A stretch of DNA of 64,000 nt from Amycolatopsis deserti (GCF_014653945.1 NZ_BNAU01000004.1:434001-498000), one strand, 5' to 3'; shown: positions 53,541 through 62,302, numbered from the stretch's first letter. The notes: a model not told the origin generated them from the sequence alone. Program-made: numbers and translations.

Positions 53541-54139
53541 CGGGGCGCCGCGGTCGCCTGCACGGTGAGCTGCCGGCACACCGGGGCGTGCGCGACCGCG
53601 GTGGCCAGCTCGGGCACGGCGTCGAAGCGGTTCAGCAGGTCGAGGCGGGCCACCTCGTCCAGCGGGCCGTGCGCCTGCCCGAGCGTGGCCTCGTCGATGG
53701 CGCCCGGCTCGGTCGAATCCAGCCGCTGCCGGGCGGCGGAGGCGCGGTCACGCACGCCCTGGAAGTCGGTCACGGCCTGGGCGCGCACCTGGTCACCCCC
53801 GGGAACCGGGGACGGCGGCAGCCGGTGCAGCCCGTCCAGGGCGCGGTCCAGGCCGTTGATCACCGACCCGAGCAGCTCGCTCGACGTGCGCACGGCGCGC
53901 TGCGGGCTGCTCGGGTCCACGCTCGGCATCGTCGCCAGCCCCTGGACGAGCGAGCCGACCGCGACGCAGTAGTCGTCGGCCCACCGCGCGGCGGCGTCCT
54001 GCAGCTGGACCTCCTCGCGCGACAGACCGGGGCCGCCCGGCTCGACGGTTCTCGCGGGTTGCTGGCCACATCCGGAAAGGCTCACGCAGAGCCCGGTCAG
54101 TACCACCAGGAACACGGACTGCCCGGGCCGCACCCACAC
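53537..54139 (-). CDS. Putative lipoprotein, unknown function
   Basis: The 200-aa protein starts with a signal peptide ending in a lipobox (VSLSGC-GQQ) if GTG 54139 is used, which also has GGAGGT just upstream; the frame is open to 54199. The mature part is helical (about residues 40-190) with a conserved-looking RWADDYCVAVGSL and a C-terminal cysteine (APVCRQLTV). No known domain is recognised. The stop overlaps the MerR gene stop by 4 nt. Confidence 0.7.
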   Translation of the reverse strand: MWVRPGQSVFLVVLTGLCVSLSGCGQQPARTVEPGGPGLSREEVQLQDAAARWADDYCVAVGSLVQGLATMPSVDPSSPQRAVRTSSELLGSVINGLDRALDGLHRLPPSPVPGGDQVRAQAVTDFQGVRDRASAARQRLDSTEPGAIDEATLGQAHGPLDEVARLDLLNRFDAVPELATAVAHAPVCRQLTVQATAAPR

Positions 54140-54216
54140 ACCTCCAGCTGCCGACGCGAAGCTCTTTCCCGACGGTACCGAGACGATTGCGGATCGCAAC
54201 CGCCGGGCATGGGAAA

Positions 54217-54255
54217 GGCCGGACCCGTCACGCTCCGTGCGCGACGAGCCCGGCC
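54217..54255 (-). terminator. Terminator of hppA
   Basis: GGCCGG-A-CCCGTC (54217-54229) pairs with GACGAG-C-CCGGCC (54243-54255), with one internal mismatch, a G-U pair and a 13-nt loop. The T residues just beyond on the minus strand (AAA at 54214-54216) fit an intrinsic terminator for the gene ending at 54268. Confidence 0.7.
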
Positions 54256-54267
54256 CTCCGGGAGAAA

Positions 54268-56562
54268 TCAGGCGGTCTTCGCCGGGGTGGCGTCCTCGCT
54301 CGGCGTCTCGGTCATGACGCTCGCGCGGCGCTTCGACACCACGATCGCGGCGACGATGATCGCCACCGCGACCAGCGAGATCGCGATCCGCACACCGGCG
54401 GAGGCGTCCGGGCCGATCGAGAACTGCACGACGGCGGGCGCGATCAGCACCGAGACCAGGTTCATCACCTTGATCAGCGGGTTGATCGCCGGGCCCGCGG
54501 TATCCTTGAACGGGTCGCCGACGGTGTCGCCGATGACCGTCGCGGCGTGCGCCTCGGAGCCCTTGCCACCGTGGTAGCCGTCCTCGACCAGCTTCTTCGC
54601 GTTGTCCCAGGCGCCACCGGAGTTGGCCAGGAAGATCGCCATCAGGGTGCCGGTCGCGATCGCGCCGGCCAGGTACCCGGCCAGCGCGCCGGTGCCGAGG
54701 CCGAAGCCGACGGCGATCGGCGCGAACACCGCGAGCAGACCCGGGGTGGCCAGCTCACGCAGCGAGTCGCGGGTGACGATGTCGACGACCTTGCCGTACT
54801 CGGGCCGCGTGGTGCCCTCCATGATCCCCGGGATGTCGCGGAACTGGCGGCGCACCTCGTACACCACCGCGCCCGCGGCACGGGACACCGCGTTGACCGC
54901 GAGACCGGAGAACAGGAAGACCACCGCGGCGCCGACGATGACGCCGACCAGCGTGTTCGGGCTGACGATCGTGTCCACGAACGACTTCACGCCCGCGGCG
55001 GACTCGCCGATGTCGGCCAGCGCCTTGGAGATCGAGTCCTGGTAGGACCCGAACAGCGCGGTCGCGGCCAGCACGGCCGTCGCGATCGCGATGCCCTTGG
55101 TGATCGCCTTGGTGGTGTTGCCGACCGCGTCCAGCTCGGTCAGGATCTGCGCGGCGTTCTCGTCGACCTCGCCGGACATCTCCGCGATGCCCTGCGCGTT
55201 GTCCGAGACCGGGCCGAAGGTGTCCATCGCGACGATGACACCGACCGTGGTCAGCAGGCCGGTGCCGGCCAGCGCGACCGCGAACAGCGCGACCGTGCCG
55301 CCCAGCAGGTAGGCGCCGAACACCGCCGCGCCGATCACCAGCGCGGTGTAGACGGCCGACTCGAAACCGACCGAGATACCGGACAGGATCACCGTCGCGG
55401 CGCCGGTGCGCGAGGTCTCTCCGACGTTCTTCACGGGGCCGTGCTCGGTGCCGGTGTAGTAGCCGGTCAGCTTAAGGATGACGCCGGCCAGCACGATGCC
55501 GATGATCACCGCGATGAACGCGATCAGCGCCGGGTTGCCGTCGATGCCGGCCTGGTCCGCGCCGAACTCGGCGAACGAGCCGGGCAGGTAGACGAACGCG
55601 GCGACCGCGCACAGCACCGCCGAGATGCCGGCGGAGATGTAGAACGAGCGGTTGATCGTGACCAGGCCGTTCTCGCCGGAGCGGGCCCGCGTGATGTAGA
55701 CGCCGATGACCGCGGTGATCACACCGATGGCAGGCACGATCAGCGGGAACAGCAGGCCGTCCACACCGAAGGCGGTGCTGCCCAGGATCAGCGCGGCGAC
55801 CAGGGTCACCGCGTAGGACTCGAACAGGTCGGCCGCCATGCCGGCGCAGTCACCCACGTTGTCACCGACGTTGTCGGCGATGGTGGCCGCGTTGCGCGGG
55901 TCGTCCTCGGGGATGTTCTGCTCGACCTTGCCGACCAGGTCCGCGCCCACATCGGCGGCCTTGGTGAAGATGCCGCCACCGACACGCATGAACATCGCGA
56001 TCAGCGCGGCGCCGAAGCCGAAGCCCTCGAGCACCTTCGGCGCCTGGCCGGTGTAGACGAGCACGACGACCGCGGCGCCGAACAGGCCCAGGCCGACGGT
56101 GAACATGCCGACCGCGCCACCGGTGCGGAACGCGGCGCGCATCGCCTTCTCCCGGCCGCCCGGCTCCCGGGAGGCGGCGGCGACCCGCAGGTTGGCCCGC
56201 GTCGCCAGCCACATGCCGGTGTAGCCGATGAGGAACGAGAACACCGCGCCGACCAGGAAGAACAGCGAGCGGCCGATGCGCTCGTTCCAGTCCTCCGCCG
56301 GGAGCGCGAGCAGCAGCAGGAACACCACGACACCGAAGATCGAGAGGGTGTTGCGCTGCCGCTTCAGATACGCGGCCGCCCCTTCCTGCACGGCCTTGGC
56401 GATGTCCTGCATCTTCGTGGTGCCCTGGCCGGCGGCCAGCACCTCCTTGAGCAGGAACCAGCCGATGACCAGAGCGGCCAGGGCGATGACGGCGACTACG
56501 GCCGCGATGCCGTAGTCACCTCCGGAAAACTCGAGGCCCTCCGCGAGGGTCTGCCGGGACAT
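54268..56562 (-). CDS. hppA: Membrane proton-translocating pyrophosphatase (K+-independent type)
   Basis: The 764-aa pump couples pyrophosphate hydrolysis to proton export, with about 16 membrane helices. Substrate loops are GGGIFTKAADVGADLVGKVE, DNVGDNVGDCAGMAADLFES and GDTVGDPFKDTAGPAINPLIK. GNTTKAITKG has Lys and Thr at the two positions that distinguish K+-independent enzymes from the K+-dependent class (Ala, Gly). ATG 56562 has AGGAGGAC upstream. Together with ppa it handles pyrophosphate from biosynthesis. Confidence 0.96.
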   Translation of the reverse strand: MSRQTLAEGLEFSGGDYGIAAVVAVIALAALVIGWFLLKEVLAAGQGTTKMQDIAKAVQEGAAAYLKRQRNTLSIFGVVVFLLLLALPAEDWNERIGRSLFFLVGAVFSFLIGYTGMWLATRANLRVAAASREPGGREKAMRAAFRTGGAVGMFTVGLGLFGAAVVVLVYTGQAPKVLEGFGFGAALIAMFMRVGGGIFTKAADVGADLVGKVEQNIPEDDPRNAATIADNVGDNVGDCAGMAADLFESYAVTLVAALILGSTAFGVDGLLFPLIVPAIGVITAVIGVYITRARSGENGLVTINRSFYISAGISAVLCAVAAFVYLPGSFAEFGADQAGIDGNPALIAFIAVIIGIVLAGVILKLTGYYTGTEHGPVKNVGETSRTGAATVILSGISVGFESAVYTALVIGAAVFGAYLLGGTVALFAVALAGTGLLTTVGVIVAMDTFGPVSDNAQGIAEMSGEVDENAAQILTELDAVGNTTKAITKGIAIATAVLAATALFGSYQDSISKALADIGESAAGVKSFVDTIVSPNTLVGVIVGAAVVFLFSGLAVNAVSRAAGAVVYEVRRQFRDIPGIMEGTTRPEYGKVVDIVTRDSLRELATPGLLAVFAPIAVGFGLGTGALAGYLAGAIATGTLMAIFLANSGGAWDNAKKLVEDGYHGGKGSEAHAATVIGDTVGDPFKDTAGPAINPLIKVMNLVSVLIAPAVVQFSIGPDASAGVRIAISLVAVAIIVAAIVVSKRRASVMTETPSEDATPAKTA

Positions 56563-56809
56563 CCGTCCTCCTGGAAACGTTCCTGTCGCCAGTGACAGCC
56601 CGCCTAGGGGAAGCCGTGCCGACGCTGGCATGGGATCTACACCACAAGTGGTGCCGGTTGCCCGGAGTGTATTGGTATTGGATCCGGCGCGGTCAGGGCG
56701 TCCCGTAACGATCACGCTGGGTACATGTGAGCCTGCTCACGGTTCATGATCTTTTCACACGAGAGCGGTTCTGTCGTACACCTGTGCGAAGCTGGATACC
56801 GTGGAAGTC

Positions 56810-59719
56810 ATGGCGGAAACCGAGCGTGCGCGGCGGTTGCTGCACCGGGTCACCGCCGGGATCCCGGAGAACCCGGTGACCCACGTGGCCGATCTGCCCG
56901 CCCGCGAGGCGCGGCACACCGAGTGGCCGTCGTGGGCGGATCCGCGCGTGGTGGATGCCCTGCGGTCGGGCGGGGTGGAGCGGCCGTGGGCGCACCAGAC
57001 GGAGGCGGCGTCGCTGGCCTTCGCGGGGCGGCACGTCGTGGTGTCCACGGGCACGGCTTCGGGCAAGTCGCTGTGCTACCAGCTGCCGGTGCTCTCGACG
57101 CTGGCGGCCGACGACAAAGCGTGCGCGCTGTACCTGTCGCCGACCAAGGCGCTGGGTGCCGACCAGCTGCGGTCGGTGTCCGCATTGGACATCCCGGGCG
57201 TGCGGGCGGCCTCCTACGACGGGGACACGCCGATGGCCGAGCGCGACTGGGTGCGGGCGCACGCACGGTGGGTGTTCACGAACCCGGACATGCTGCACCG
57301 CGGCATCCTGGCCGCGCACTCGCGGTGGGCGCGGCTGTTCCGCAAGCTCTCCTACGTCGTGATCGACGAGTGCCACAGCTACCGGGGCGTGTTCGGGTCG
57401 CACGTCGCGCTGCTGCTACGGCGGCTGCAGCGGGTGGCGCGGCACTACGGGTCGTCGCCGGTGTTCATCCTGGCGTCGGCGACCACGGCCGAGCCGGGCG
57501 AGTTCGCCTGCCGTCTGGTCGGCGCGGACTGCGTGCCGGTGGTCGAGGACGCGTCGCCGCGCGGGGCGCGGACGGTGGCGCTGTGGGAGCCGCCGTTGAT
57601 GGAGGACCACCGCGGGGAGCACGGCGCGCCGGTGCGCCGGTCGGCCGGGGCGGAGGCGAGCCGGATCCTGGCGGAGCTGGTCATCGAGGGCGCCCGGACG
57701 CTGGCGTTCGTGCGGTCGCGGCGGGGCGCGGAGCTGACGGCGCTGGGCGCGCGACGGTTGTTGTCTGAAGTGGACGGTGAGCTGCCGCGTCAGGTGGCGG
57801 CCTACCGGGCGGGGTTCCTGCCGGAGGAGCGGCGGGCGCTGGAGCGGGCGCTGTTGTCGGGCGAGCTCAAGGGCGTGGCGACGACGAACGCGCTCGAGCT
57901 GGGGGTGGACATCGCGGGGCTGGACGCGGTGGTGCTGGCCGGGTATCCGGGCACGCTGGCGTCGTTCTGGCAGCAGGCGGGCCGGGCCGGCCGGTCGGGT
58001 GACGACGCGCTGGTGGTGTTCGTGGCGCGGGACGATCCGCTGGACACGTATCTCGTGCACCACCCGGAGGCGGTGCTGGAGCGGCCGGTGGAGGCGGCGG
58101 TGCTTGACCCGTCGAACCCGTATGTGCTGGCGCCGCAGCTGGCGTGCGCGGCGGCGGAGTTGCCGTTGACGACGGGCGAGCTGGAGACGTTCGGCGGCGC
58201 GGCGGCGCGCGAGGTGCTGGACCGGCTGGTGGCGGACAGGTTGCTGCGCCGCCGGCCGAGCGGCTGGTACTGGACGTCGCGGGACCGCCCGCACTACGAG
58301 GTGGACATCCGCGGTTCGGGCGGCGAGCAGATCGCGGTGGTCGAGGCGGACACGTCGAGGCTGCTGGGAACGGTCGACCCGGGTTCGGCGTGCACGACGG
58401 TGCACCCGGGGGCGGTGTACCTGCACCAGGGTTCGTCGTACGTGGTGGACGAGCTGGACCTGGAGGCGGGCATCGCGCTGGTGCACGCGGAAGACCCGGA
58501 GTGGACGACGTCCGCCAGGGAGGTCGCGGACATCGCGGTGCTGAACACGCAGGAGAGGCTGGACTACGGCGGCGTGACGGTGTGCCTGGGCGAGGTCGCG
58601 GTGACGTCGCAGGTGGTGGGCTACCTGCGGCGCCGCCCCTCGGGTGAGGTGCTGGACCAGGTAGCGCTGGACCTACCGGCGCAAACGCTGGAAACGCGGG
58701 CGGTCTGGTACACAATCAGCCCCGAGCTCCTCGAAGCCCGCCGGGCACCAGAGGTAGCCGGCCCTCCGCAAATCGCCGGGGCACCAGAGCCTGGCGGGCC
58801 GAGCGGCGGCTCGGAGGCAGGCGGGACAAGGGAAGGCGCCAGCTTCCAAAAGGCCCGCAGGGCCGGCAAACTCTCCGGCCCCTCGGCCATCGCCGAAGCG
58901 CGGGAAGCCACCGGTGCGTGGGAGGCCGGCGGGCCCCGGGAAGGCACCAACTCCCAAGACTCCCGCGGGGCCGGAGAAGCCGTCGAGCCCTCGGCTATCG
59001 CCGAAGCGAGCGAGATTTCCCCGCCCGCAGAAATCGCCGACGCCCGGGAAACCAGCCTGCCGCGGGAAGACACCAACTCCCAGCAACCCCATGGGACCGG
59101 AGAACTCCCCGGCCCCTCTGCCATCGCCGAAGCGCGGGAAGCCACCAGCGCCCGAGAGACCCCCGCGGCGCGGCAGGTCTCCGCCGCCCGCAAAGCCAGC
59201 GGGGGGCGCCGGGCCACCAGCGCCCGGGTAGCCAGCGGGGTGCCGGAGGCCCCGTCGGAGGGTGCCGGGACTTGGGAGGTCGGCGGGGCGCCGGGGGGCG
59301 CCGGTTTGGATCCGGCGCGCATCCCCGGCGCCCTGCACGCCGCCGAGCACGCGGCGATCGGCCTGCTACCGCTCTTCGCTACGTGCGACCGGTGGGACAT
59401 CGGCGGCGTATCGACCGCGTTGCACGCTGACACCGGGGAGGCGACGGTGTTCGTGCACGACGGCCATCCCGGAGGCGCGGGATTCGCCGATCGCGGTTTC
59501 GCTGCTGTTGTCCCCTGGCTGGCCGCTACGCGGGAGGCCATCATCTCCTGCGAGTGCCCGGCGGGATGCCCGTCCTGTGTGCAGTCACCGAAGTGCGGGA
59601 ACGGTAACGACCCACTGGACAAGGCGGGGGCGGTGGCCGTGCTGGAAACCGTGCTCGGGGCGGTGAGTCGTCACAGTGCCCGGCACGACCACGGGGTGGC
59701 TCAGGCTGCGGCGAACTGA
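56810..59719 (+). CDS. DEAD/DEAH-box helicase with C-terminal DUF1998 (MrfA/Rv3649-type) and a repetitive insert
   Basis: This is a 969-aa protein. The helicase core has STGTASGKSLCYQLPVL (Walker A), YVVIDECHSY (DECH box), ILASATT, and motif VI QQAGRAGRSGDDA. A winged-helix-like region follows, then the DUF1998 module with LHAAEHAAIGLLPLFATCDRWDIGG and CECPAGCPSCVQSPKCGN (four-Cys metal site). Relatives such as MrfA act in DNA crosslink repair. About 190 residues of repeats (58733-59310) interrupt the fold between TISPELLEA and LDPARIPGALHAAEH. ATG 56810 has TACCGT 7 nt upstream, so it is probably leaderless. The end overlaps the next convergent gene by 19 nt. Confidence 0.9.
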   Translation: MAETERARRLLHRVTAGIPENPVTHVADLPAREARHTEWPSWADPRVVDALRSGGVERPWAHQTEAASLAFAGRHVVVSTGTASGKSLCYQLPVLSTLAADDKACALYLSPTKALGADQLRSVSALDIPGVRAASYDGDTPMAERDWVRAHARWVFTNPDMLHRGILAAHSRWARLFRKLSYVVIDECHSYRGVFGSHVALLLRRLQRVARHYGSSPVFILASATTAEPGEFACRLVGADCVPVVEDASPRGARTVALWEPPLMEDHRGEHGAPVRRSAGAEASRILAELVIEGARTLAFVRSRRGAELTALGARRLLSEVDGELPRQVAAYRAGFLPEERRALERALLSGELKGVATTNALELGVDIAGLDAVVLAGYPGTLASFWQQAGRAGRSGDDALVVFVARDDPLDTYLVHHPEAVLERPVEAAVLDPSNPYVLAPQLACAAAELPLTTGELETFGGAAAREVLDRLVADRLLRRRPSGWYWTSRDRPHYEVDIRGSGGEQIAVVEADTSRLLGTVDPGSACTTVHPGAVYLHQGSSYVVDELDLEAGIALVHAEDPEWTTSAREVADIAVLNTQERLDYGGVTVCLGEVAVTSQVVGYLRRRPSGEVLDQVALDLPAQTLETRAVWYTISPELLEARRAPEVAGPPQIAGAPEPGGPSGGSEAGGTREGASFQKARRAGKLSGPSAIAEAREATGAWEAGGPREGTNSQDSRGAGEAVEPSAIAEASEISPPAEIADARETSLPREDTNSQQPHGTGELPGPSAIAEAREATSARETPAARQVSAARKASGGRRATSARVASGVPEAPSEGAGTWEVGGAPGGAGLDPARIPGALHAAEHAAIGLLPLFATCDRWDIGGVSTALHADTGEATVFVHDGHPGGAGFADRGFAAVVPWLAATREAIISCECPAGCPSCVQSPKCGNGNDPLDKAGAVAVLETVLGAVSRHSARHDHGVAQAAAN
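58810..59180 (+). repeat. Three in-frame tandem repeats inside the helicase gene
   Basis: Three units of about 118-130 bp start near 58819, 58938 and 59067. Each encodes a (G/D)-T/A-S-Q block followed by PSAIAEAREAT. Lengths are multiples of three. The insert is Ala/Glu/Gly/Pro-rich and would be disordered. Confidence 0.8.
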
Positions 59720-60327
59720 CCGGCGCCGACGAGGGCAGTCCGGTCGGCACCCCGCTGGTCGAGCGCGCGGGCGAGCACGGAGTGCACGGCCTTGGCGGAC
59801 GGCAGCCGCCAGCCCCACACGTCCGGCTTGACCCGCCAGTGCACGACGCCGTGCTGGAACGGGGTGGGCGGGAGCGGGATCCAGCTGCCCTGGCCGTGCC
59901 AGCGGACCTCGCCGTCGGTGACGAGCTCCTCCGGGATGCGGTCGGCGACCGTGGTCAGGAACAGCCAGCGACCATCCGGCGTCGCGACGATCGGCGCGGG
60001 GTGGCCGGTGGCGCGGAGCAGCCGGGCCGCGCGCTTGCCCAGCTCATCCGGGACCTCGACGGCGTCCAGCACGGTGCCGGTCGCGACGAGCAGGCTGTAG
60101 GGCTGACCGGTCCACCAGCCGGCCACCTCGTTCGGGTGGGCGCCGAGCCGGTCGGCCCAGTCCTCGTGGACGGGCACCGGGCCGGTCCAGGGGCCCGCGG
60201 CGTCCGCCTGCGCCGGAAAGGTGCCGGGCAGCACCGGCCACCCGTGCCAGGCGAGACCGATGGCCTCCGCACGTAGCTCGATGCGGAAGGCGCCCCGCCA
60301 GCTGTCCGACCAATCCGTGTCCAACAT
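59701..60327 (-). CDS. Bifunctional DNA primase/polymerase N-terminal-like (prim-pol) protein
   Basis: The 208-aa protein looks like the stand-alone prim-pol N-terminal domain of many actinobacteria. IELRAEAIGLAWHGWPVLPGTFP at the start, EVAGWWTGQPYSLLVATGTVLDAVEV and GRWLFLTT are visible. The metal-binding acidic triad of active prim-pols is not clear, so it may be inactive or regulatory. ATG 60327 is the start closest to the conserved WSDSWRGAFRIELR; AAGGAG lies about 10-15 nt upstream. It is convergent with the helicase gene and preceded by a gene-poor stretch. Confidence 0.72.
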   Translation of the reverse strand: MLDTDWSDSWRGAFRIELRAEAIGLAWHGWPVLPGTFPAQADAAGPWTGPVPVHEDWADRLGAHPNEVAGWWTGQPYSLLVATGTVLDAVEVPDELGKRAARLLRATGHPAPIVATPDGRWLFLTTVADRIPEELVTDGEVRWHGQGSWIPLPPTPFQHGVVHWRVKPDVWGWRLPSAKAVHSVLARALDQRGADRTALVGAGQFAAA

Positions 60328-61190
60328 TTCCGTCCACAACTCCTTGCTCGTTCCACCGCTCCGGGTGGCTGTCTGGTGTCCAATAAACGGCAAGTTGCAA
60401 AGTGCCGGAACCCGCCGCGCGACAACCGGCCGCTCCGAGGCGACGAGTGACGAGCCCCTGCTCGGCCCGGCCGAACGCCGCTCGGCGGATGACGCCGGAC
60501 GACGAGCGGCCGACCGGGCTGATCGTCAATCGTGATCTCCAGCACACGTTTCTCCTGCATACCAACGGTTTCCGACCCGGGATCGCCCCTAGCCCCGAAC
60601 ACGCGCCGTGACCGCTCGGCGCGCGAGGGCGACCGCCCAACCTCCGGCAGCACACCGACCGTTCGGCGCGGAACCGACCGCTCGTCGCACCACGGCCCGG
60701 CAGGCCCCTCGGCGCCCGGCGGGAGCCGGCCCGTTGAGGGCCGCAGAGGCGCAGGGCTGGAGAGTGAGGGCACAGGGGCGAGGGGTTGGGGGCGCAGCGC
60801 TGGATGGGCGGAGGGGCACAGGGCCCGAGGGGGCGGGGGCCGCAGGGGATGCAGGGCCGCAAGGACCCCAGAGCCCAGAGCCCCAGGAGCGCAGGGCTGC
60901 AAGGCCTCACAGGCCCCAGGGGCCAGAGGCGCACGGCCCAGAGCCGCAGGACCCAGAAGCGCAGGGCCCAGAGGTGCAGGGGCGTAGGGGCGCACTGGCC
61001 CCAGGGGGCAGAGGCGCACGGCCCAGGGCCGCAGGGCTCAAAGGCGCAGGGTGTAGGAACGCACCCTTTAAACCCATGCGAACCCGCACGAGTCCGAGCC
61101 GTCCTCAGGGCCCCGAGCGGGCCAGCCCCGCGGGCCGAGCCGTCCTCAGGAGCCGGAGCGGGCCAGCCCCGCCGCCGGGCCGAGCCGTTC
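60328..61190. other. Long gene-poor region with GC-rich repeats
   Basis: These 863 nt lie between the prim-pol gene and the 3' end of the tad operon. 60328-60730 is unique-looking and holds the prim-pol promoter. 60735-61070 is a degenerate purine-biased array of GCAGGGCCCAGAGGCGC-type units. 61098-61200 has three copies of a 41-45 bp unit beginning CGAGCCGTCCTCAGG. Long frames on both strands are low-complexity products of the repeats and not genes. Confidence 0.65.
60735..61070. repeat. Degenerate short-unit array (GCAGGGCCCAGAGGCGCA)
   Basis: Elements such as GCAGGGC, CCCAGAG, GGCGCACGGCCCAG and CAGGGGC recur over about 335 bp; GGCAGAGGCGCACGGCCCAG-like blocks are seen near 60920 and again near 61010. 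The strand is strongly asymmetric for G and A over C and T. Confidence 0.6.
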
Positions 61191-61200
61191 TCAGGGGCCG
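61098..61200. repeat. Three tandem copies of a 41-45 bp unit
   Basis: CGAGCCGTCCTCAGG(G/A)GCC...CGGGCCAGCCCCGC occurs near 61098 and 61138, with a diverged third copy near 61183 (CGAGCCGTTCTCAGG). It abuts and slightly enters the 3' end of the TadG-like gene, whose last codons (GRARAGP) come from the third unit. Confidence 0.65.
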
Positions 61201-61679
61201 GCTCGGGCTCGCCCTGCTGCGGGGCCGAGGCCGGTGTCGACGGTTACCTCGACGAGGGCGTCCCACCCCTCGAAGCGGCAACTCACCATCCGCGCCCCCA
61301 TCCGGTCGGCGACCCAATGGGCCCGCCCACAGGCTGCGTCGGTTCCGTGGCCGGCCTGTCCGGCGGCCGCGAGGGCCGCGAGGTCGGCCGCCCCGCCAGC
61401 CCGGTGCCGGGCGATCGCCGCCGAGCCGAGTCCCCACAGCAACCCCGCGACGGCCACCAGCGCGGCGATGGCGCAGGCGGCCCAGACGGTCGCCGCACCT
61501 CGGTCCGTTTGTGGCGGGATCCTTGCCTCGCTCAGGCGGGGCCGGTCCGGGCTCGGGGCGGCGCCTTCCCCTTCTGTTCGTGGCGGGATCCCCGCCTCGC
61601 TCGGGCGGGGCCGGTCCGGGCTGCTCGGGGCGGCGCCTTCCCCTTGACCGGGCGTTCGGATCAGGTCAGGGAGGTGCAT
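61191..61679 (-). CDS. TadE/G-like secreted protein of the helicase/tad neighbourhood (Rv3654c-type)
   Basis: The 162-aa protein has a disordered N-terminus of about 55 residues and then DRGAATVWAACAIAALVAVAGLLWGL, a pilin-like helix. The rest (GGAADLAALAAAGQ, CGRAHWVADRMGARMVSC) fits the TadE-like family found beside DECH helicases in actinobacteria. Position +5 after the Gly is Trp, where true class III pilins have Glu, so prepilin peptidase processing is uncertain. ATG 61679 overlaps the tadE-like gene by 14 nt, with GGAG upstream. The N-terminal tail consists of two 23-24-residue repeats. Confidence 0.78.
   Translation of the reverse strand: MHLPDLIRTPGQGEGAAPSSPDRPRPSEAGIPPRTEGEGAAPSPDRPRLSEARIPPQTDRGAATVWAACAIAALVAVAGLLWGLGSAAIARHRAGGAADLAALAAAGQAGHGTDAACGRAHWVADRMGARMVSCRFEGWDALVEVTVDTGLGPAAGRARAGP
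61511..61651 (-). repeat. Two tandem 69-72 bp repeats in the TadG-like gene
   Basis: Copies run from 61511 and 61580, each encoding EGAAPS-PDRPR-SEA-IPP. The period is 69 bp (23 codons), with one 3-bp indel, so the frame is preserved. Confidence 0.85.
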
Positions 61680-62037
61680 CGGCTACTCCTGGTTCGAGGA
61701 TGGCGAACGCATTGGCCGTGAGGTGGAGGCCGGGGAGGAAGCCGCCCGCCGGTGCGGCCCGGATTTCGACGGTGATGCTTTCGCCCTCTGTCTTCACCGC
61801 GAGCGACGCGCCGGGTGGGGCGATCTGCTCGACGGCCTGCGCGGCCAGTTGGGGTTCGCCCCGGGCGAGGAGGCGTGCGGCCTCCCGGGCGGCGTCGGCG
61901 CAGCGGAGCTGGCTCGCGATGGCTGTGAAGCCCGCCAGCACCAGTCCGACCACGACGGTCAGGGCACACAGTGCGATCGCCGCTTCGACGGTCACCGCTC
62001 CGCGGTCCCCCGGGCCGGCCCGGGGACGGGTGGTCAT
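61666..62037 (-). CDS. TadE-like minor pilin (Rv3655c-type)
   Basis: The 123-aa protein has a short basic leader, then DRG-AVTVEAAIALCALTVVVGLVLAGF: a class III prepilin site with Gly at -1 and Glu at +5, and the pilin helix. The remainder (RCADAAREAARLLARGE) is typical of TadE. It is exported and processed with the Flp-like subunit below. ATG 62037 overlaps the Flp-like gene stop by one base. Confidence 0.85.
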   Translation of the reverse strand: MTTRPRAGPGDRGAVTVEAAIALCALTVVVGLVLAGFTAIASQLRCADAAREAARLLARGEPQLAAQAVEQIAPPGASLAVKTEGESITVEIRAAPAGGFLPGLHLTANAFAILEPGVADAPP

Positions 62038-62273
62038 CAGAACTCCGCCGTCAGCGCTTGCTCGACCAACCCGGTCAACGCCGCAACGACCGAGTCTCCG
62101 GTGACCACGGAATACAGCAAAGCGCCGAACGCCGCGGCCGCGATCGTGCCGATCGCGTACTCGGCGGTGCTCATGCCGTCGTCAGCGGCCACGAACGGAC
62201 GGAACCAGCGGCGCCACCACCGCGGGCGGGCCGGGGCGGCGTGGCGGCCGGTGGGCTTGGTGCGGAACAACAC
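62037..62273 (-). CDS. Flp-like pilin, DUF4244 family (Rv3656c-type)
   Basis: The 78-aa protein has a basic leader of about 34 residues, then DDG-MSTAEYAIGTIAAAAFGALLYSVV with the Gly/Glu(+5)/Tyr(+6) pattern of Flp pilins and a single helix. It is the likely major subunit of the Tad pilus. AAAGGAG lies 8 nt before GTG 62273; the reading frame upstream of that is not conserved-looking. Confidence 0.88.
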   Translation of the reverse strand: MLFRTKPTGRHAAPARPRWWRRWFRPFVAADDGMSTAEYAIGTIAAAAFGALLYSVVTGDSVVAALTGLVEQALTAEF

Positions 62274-62302
62274 GAGAGTTCTCCTTTGTCTGTTGTGGAG
62301 GG

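Noticed and set aside
60735-61200. Possible CRISPR array
   Set aside because: Units are directly adjacent and degenerate with no constant repeat plus unique spacer structure, and no cas genes are nearby.
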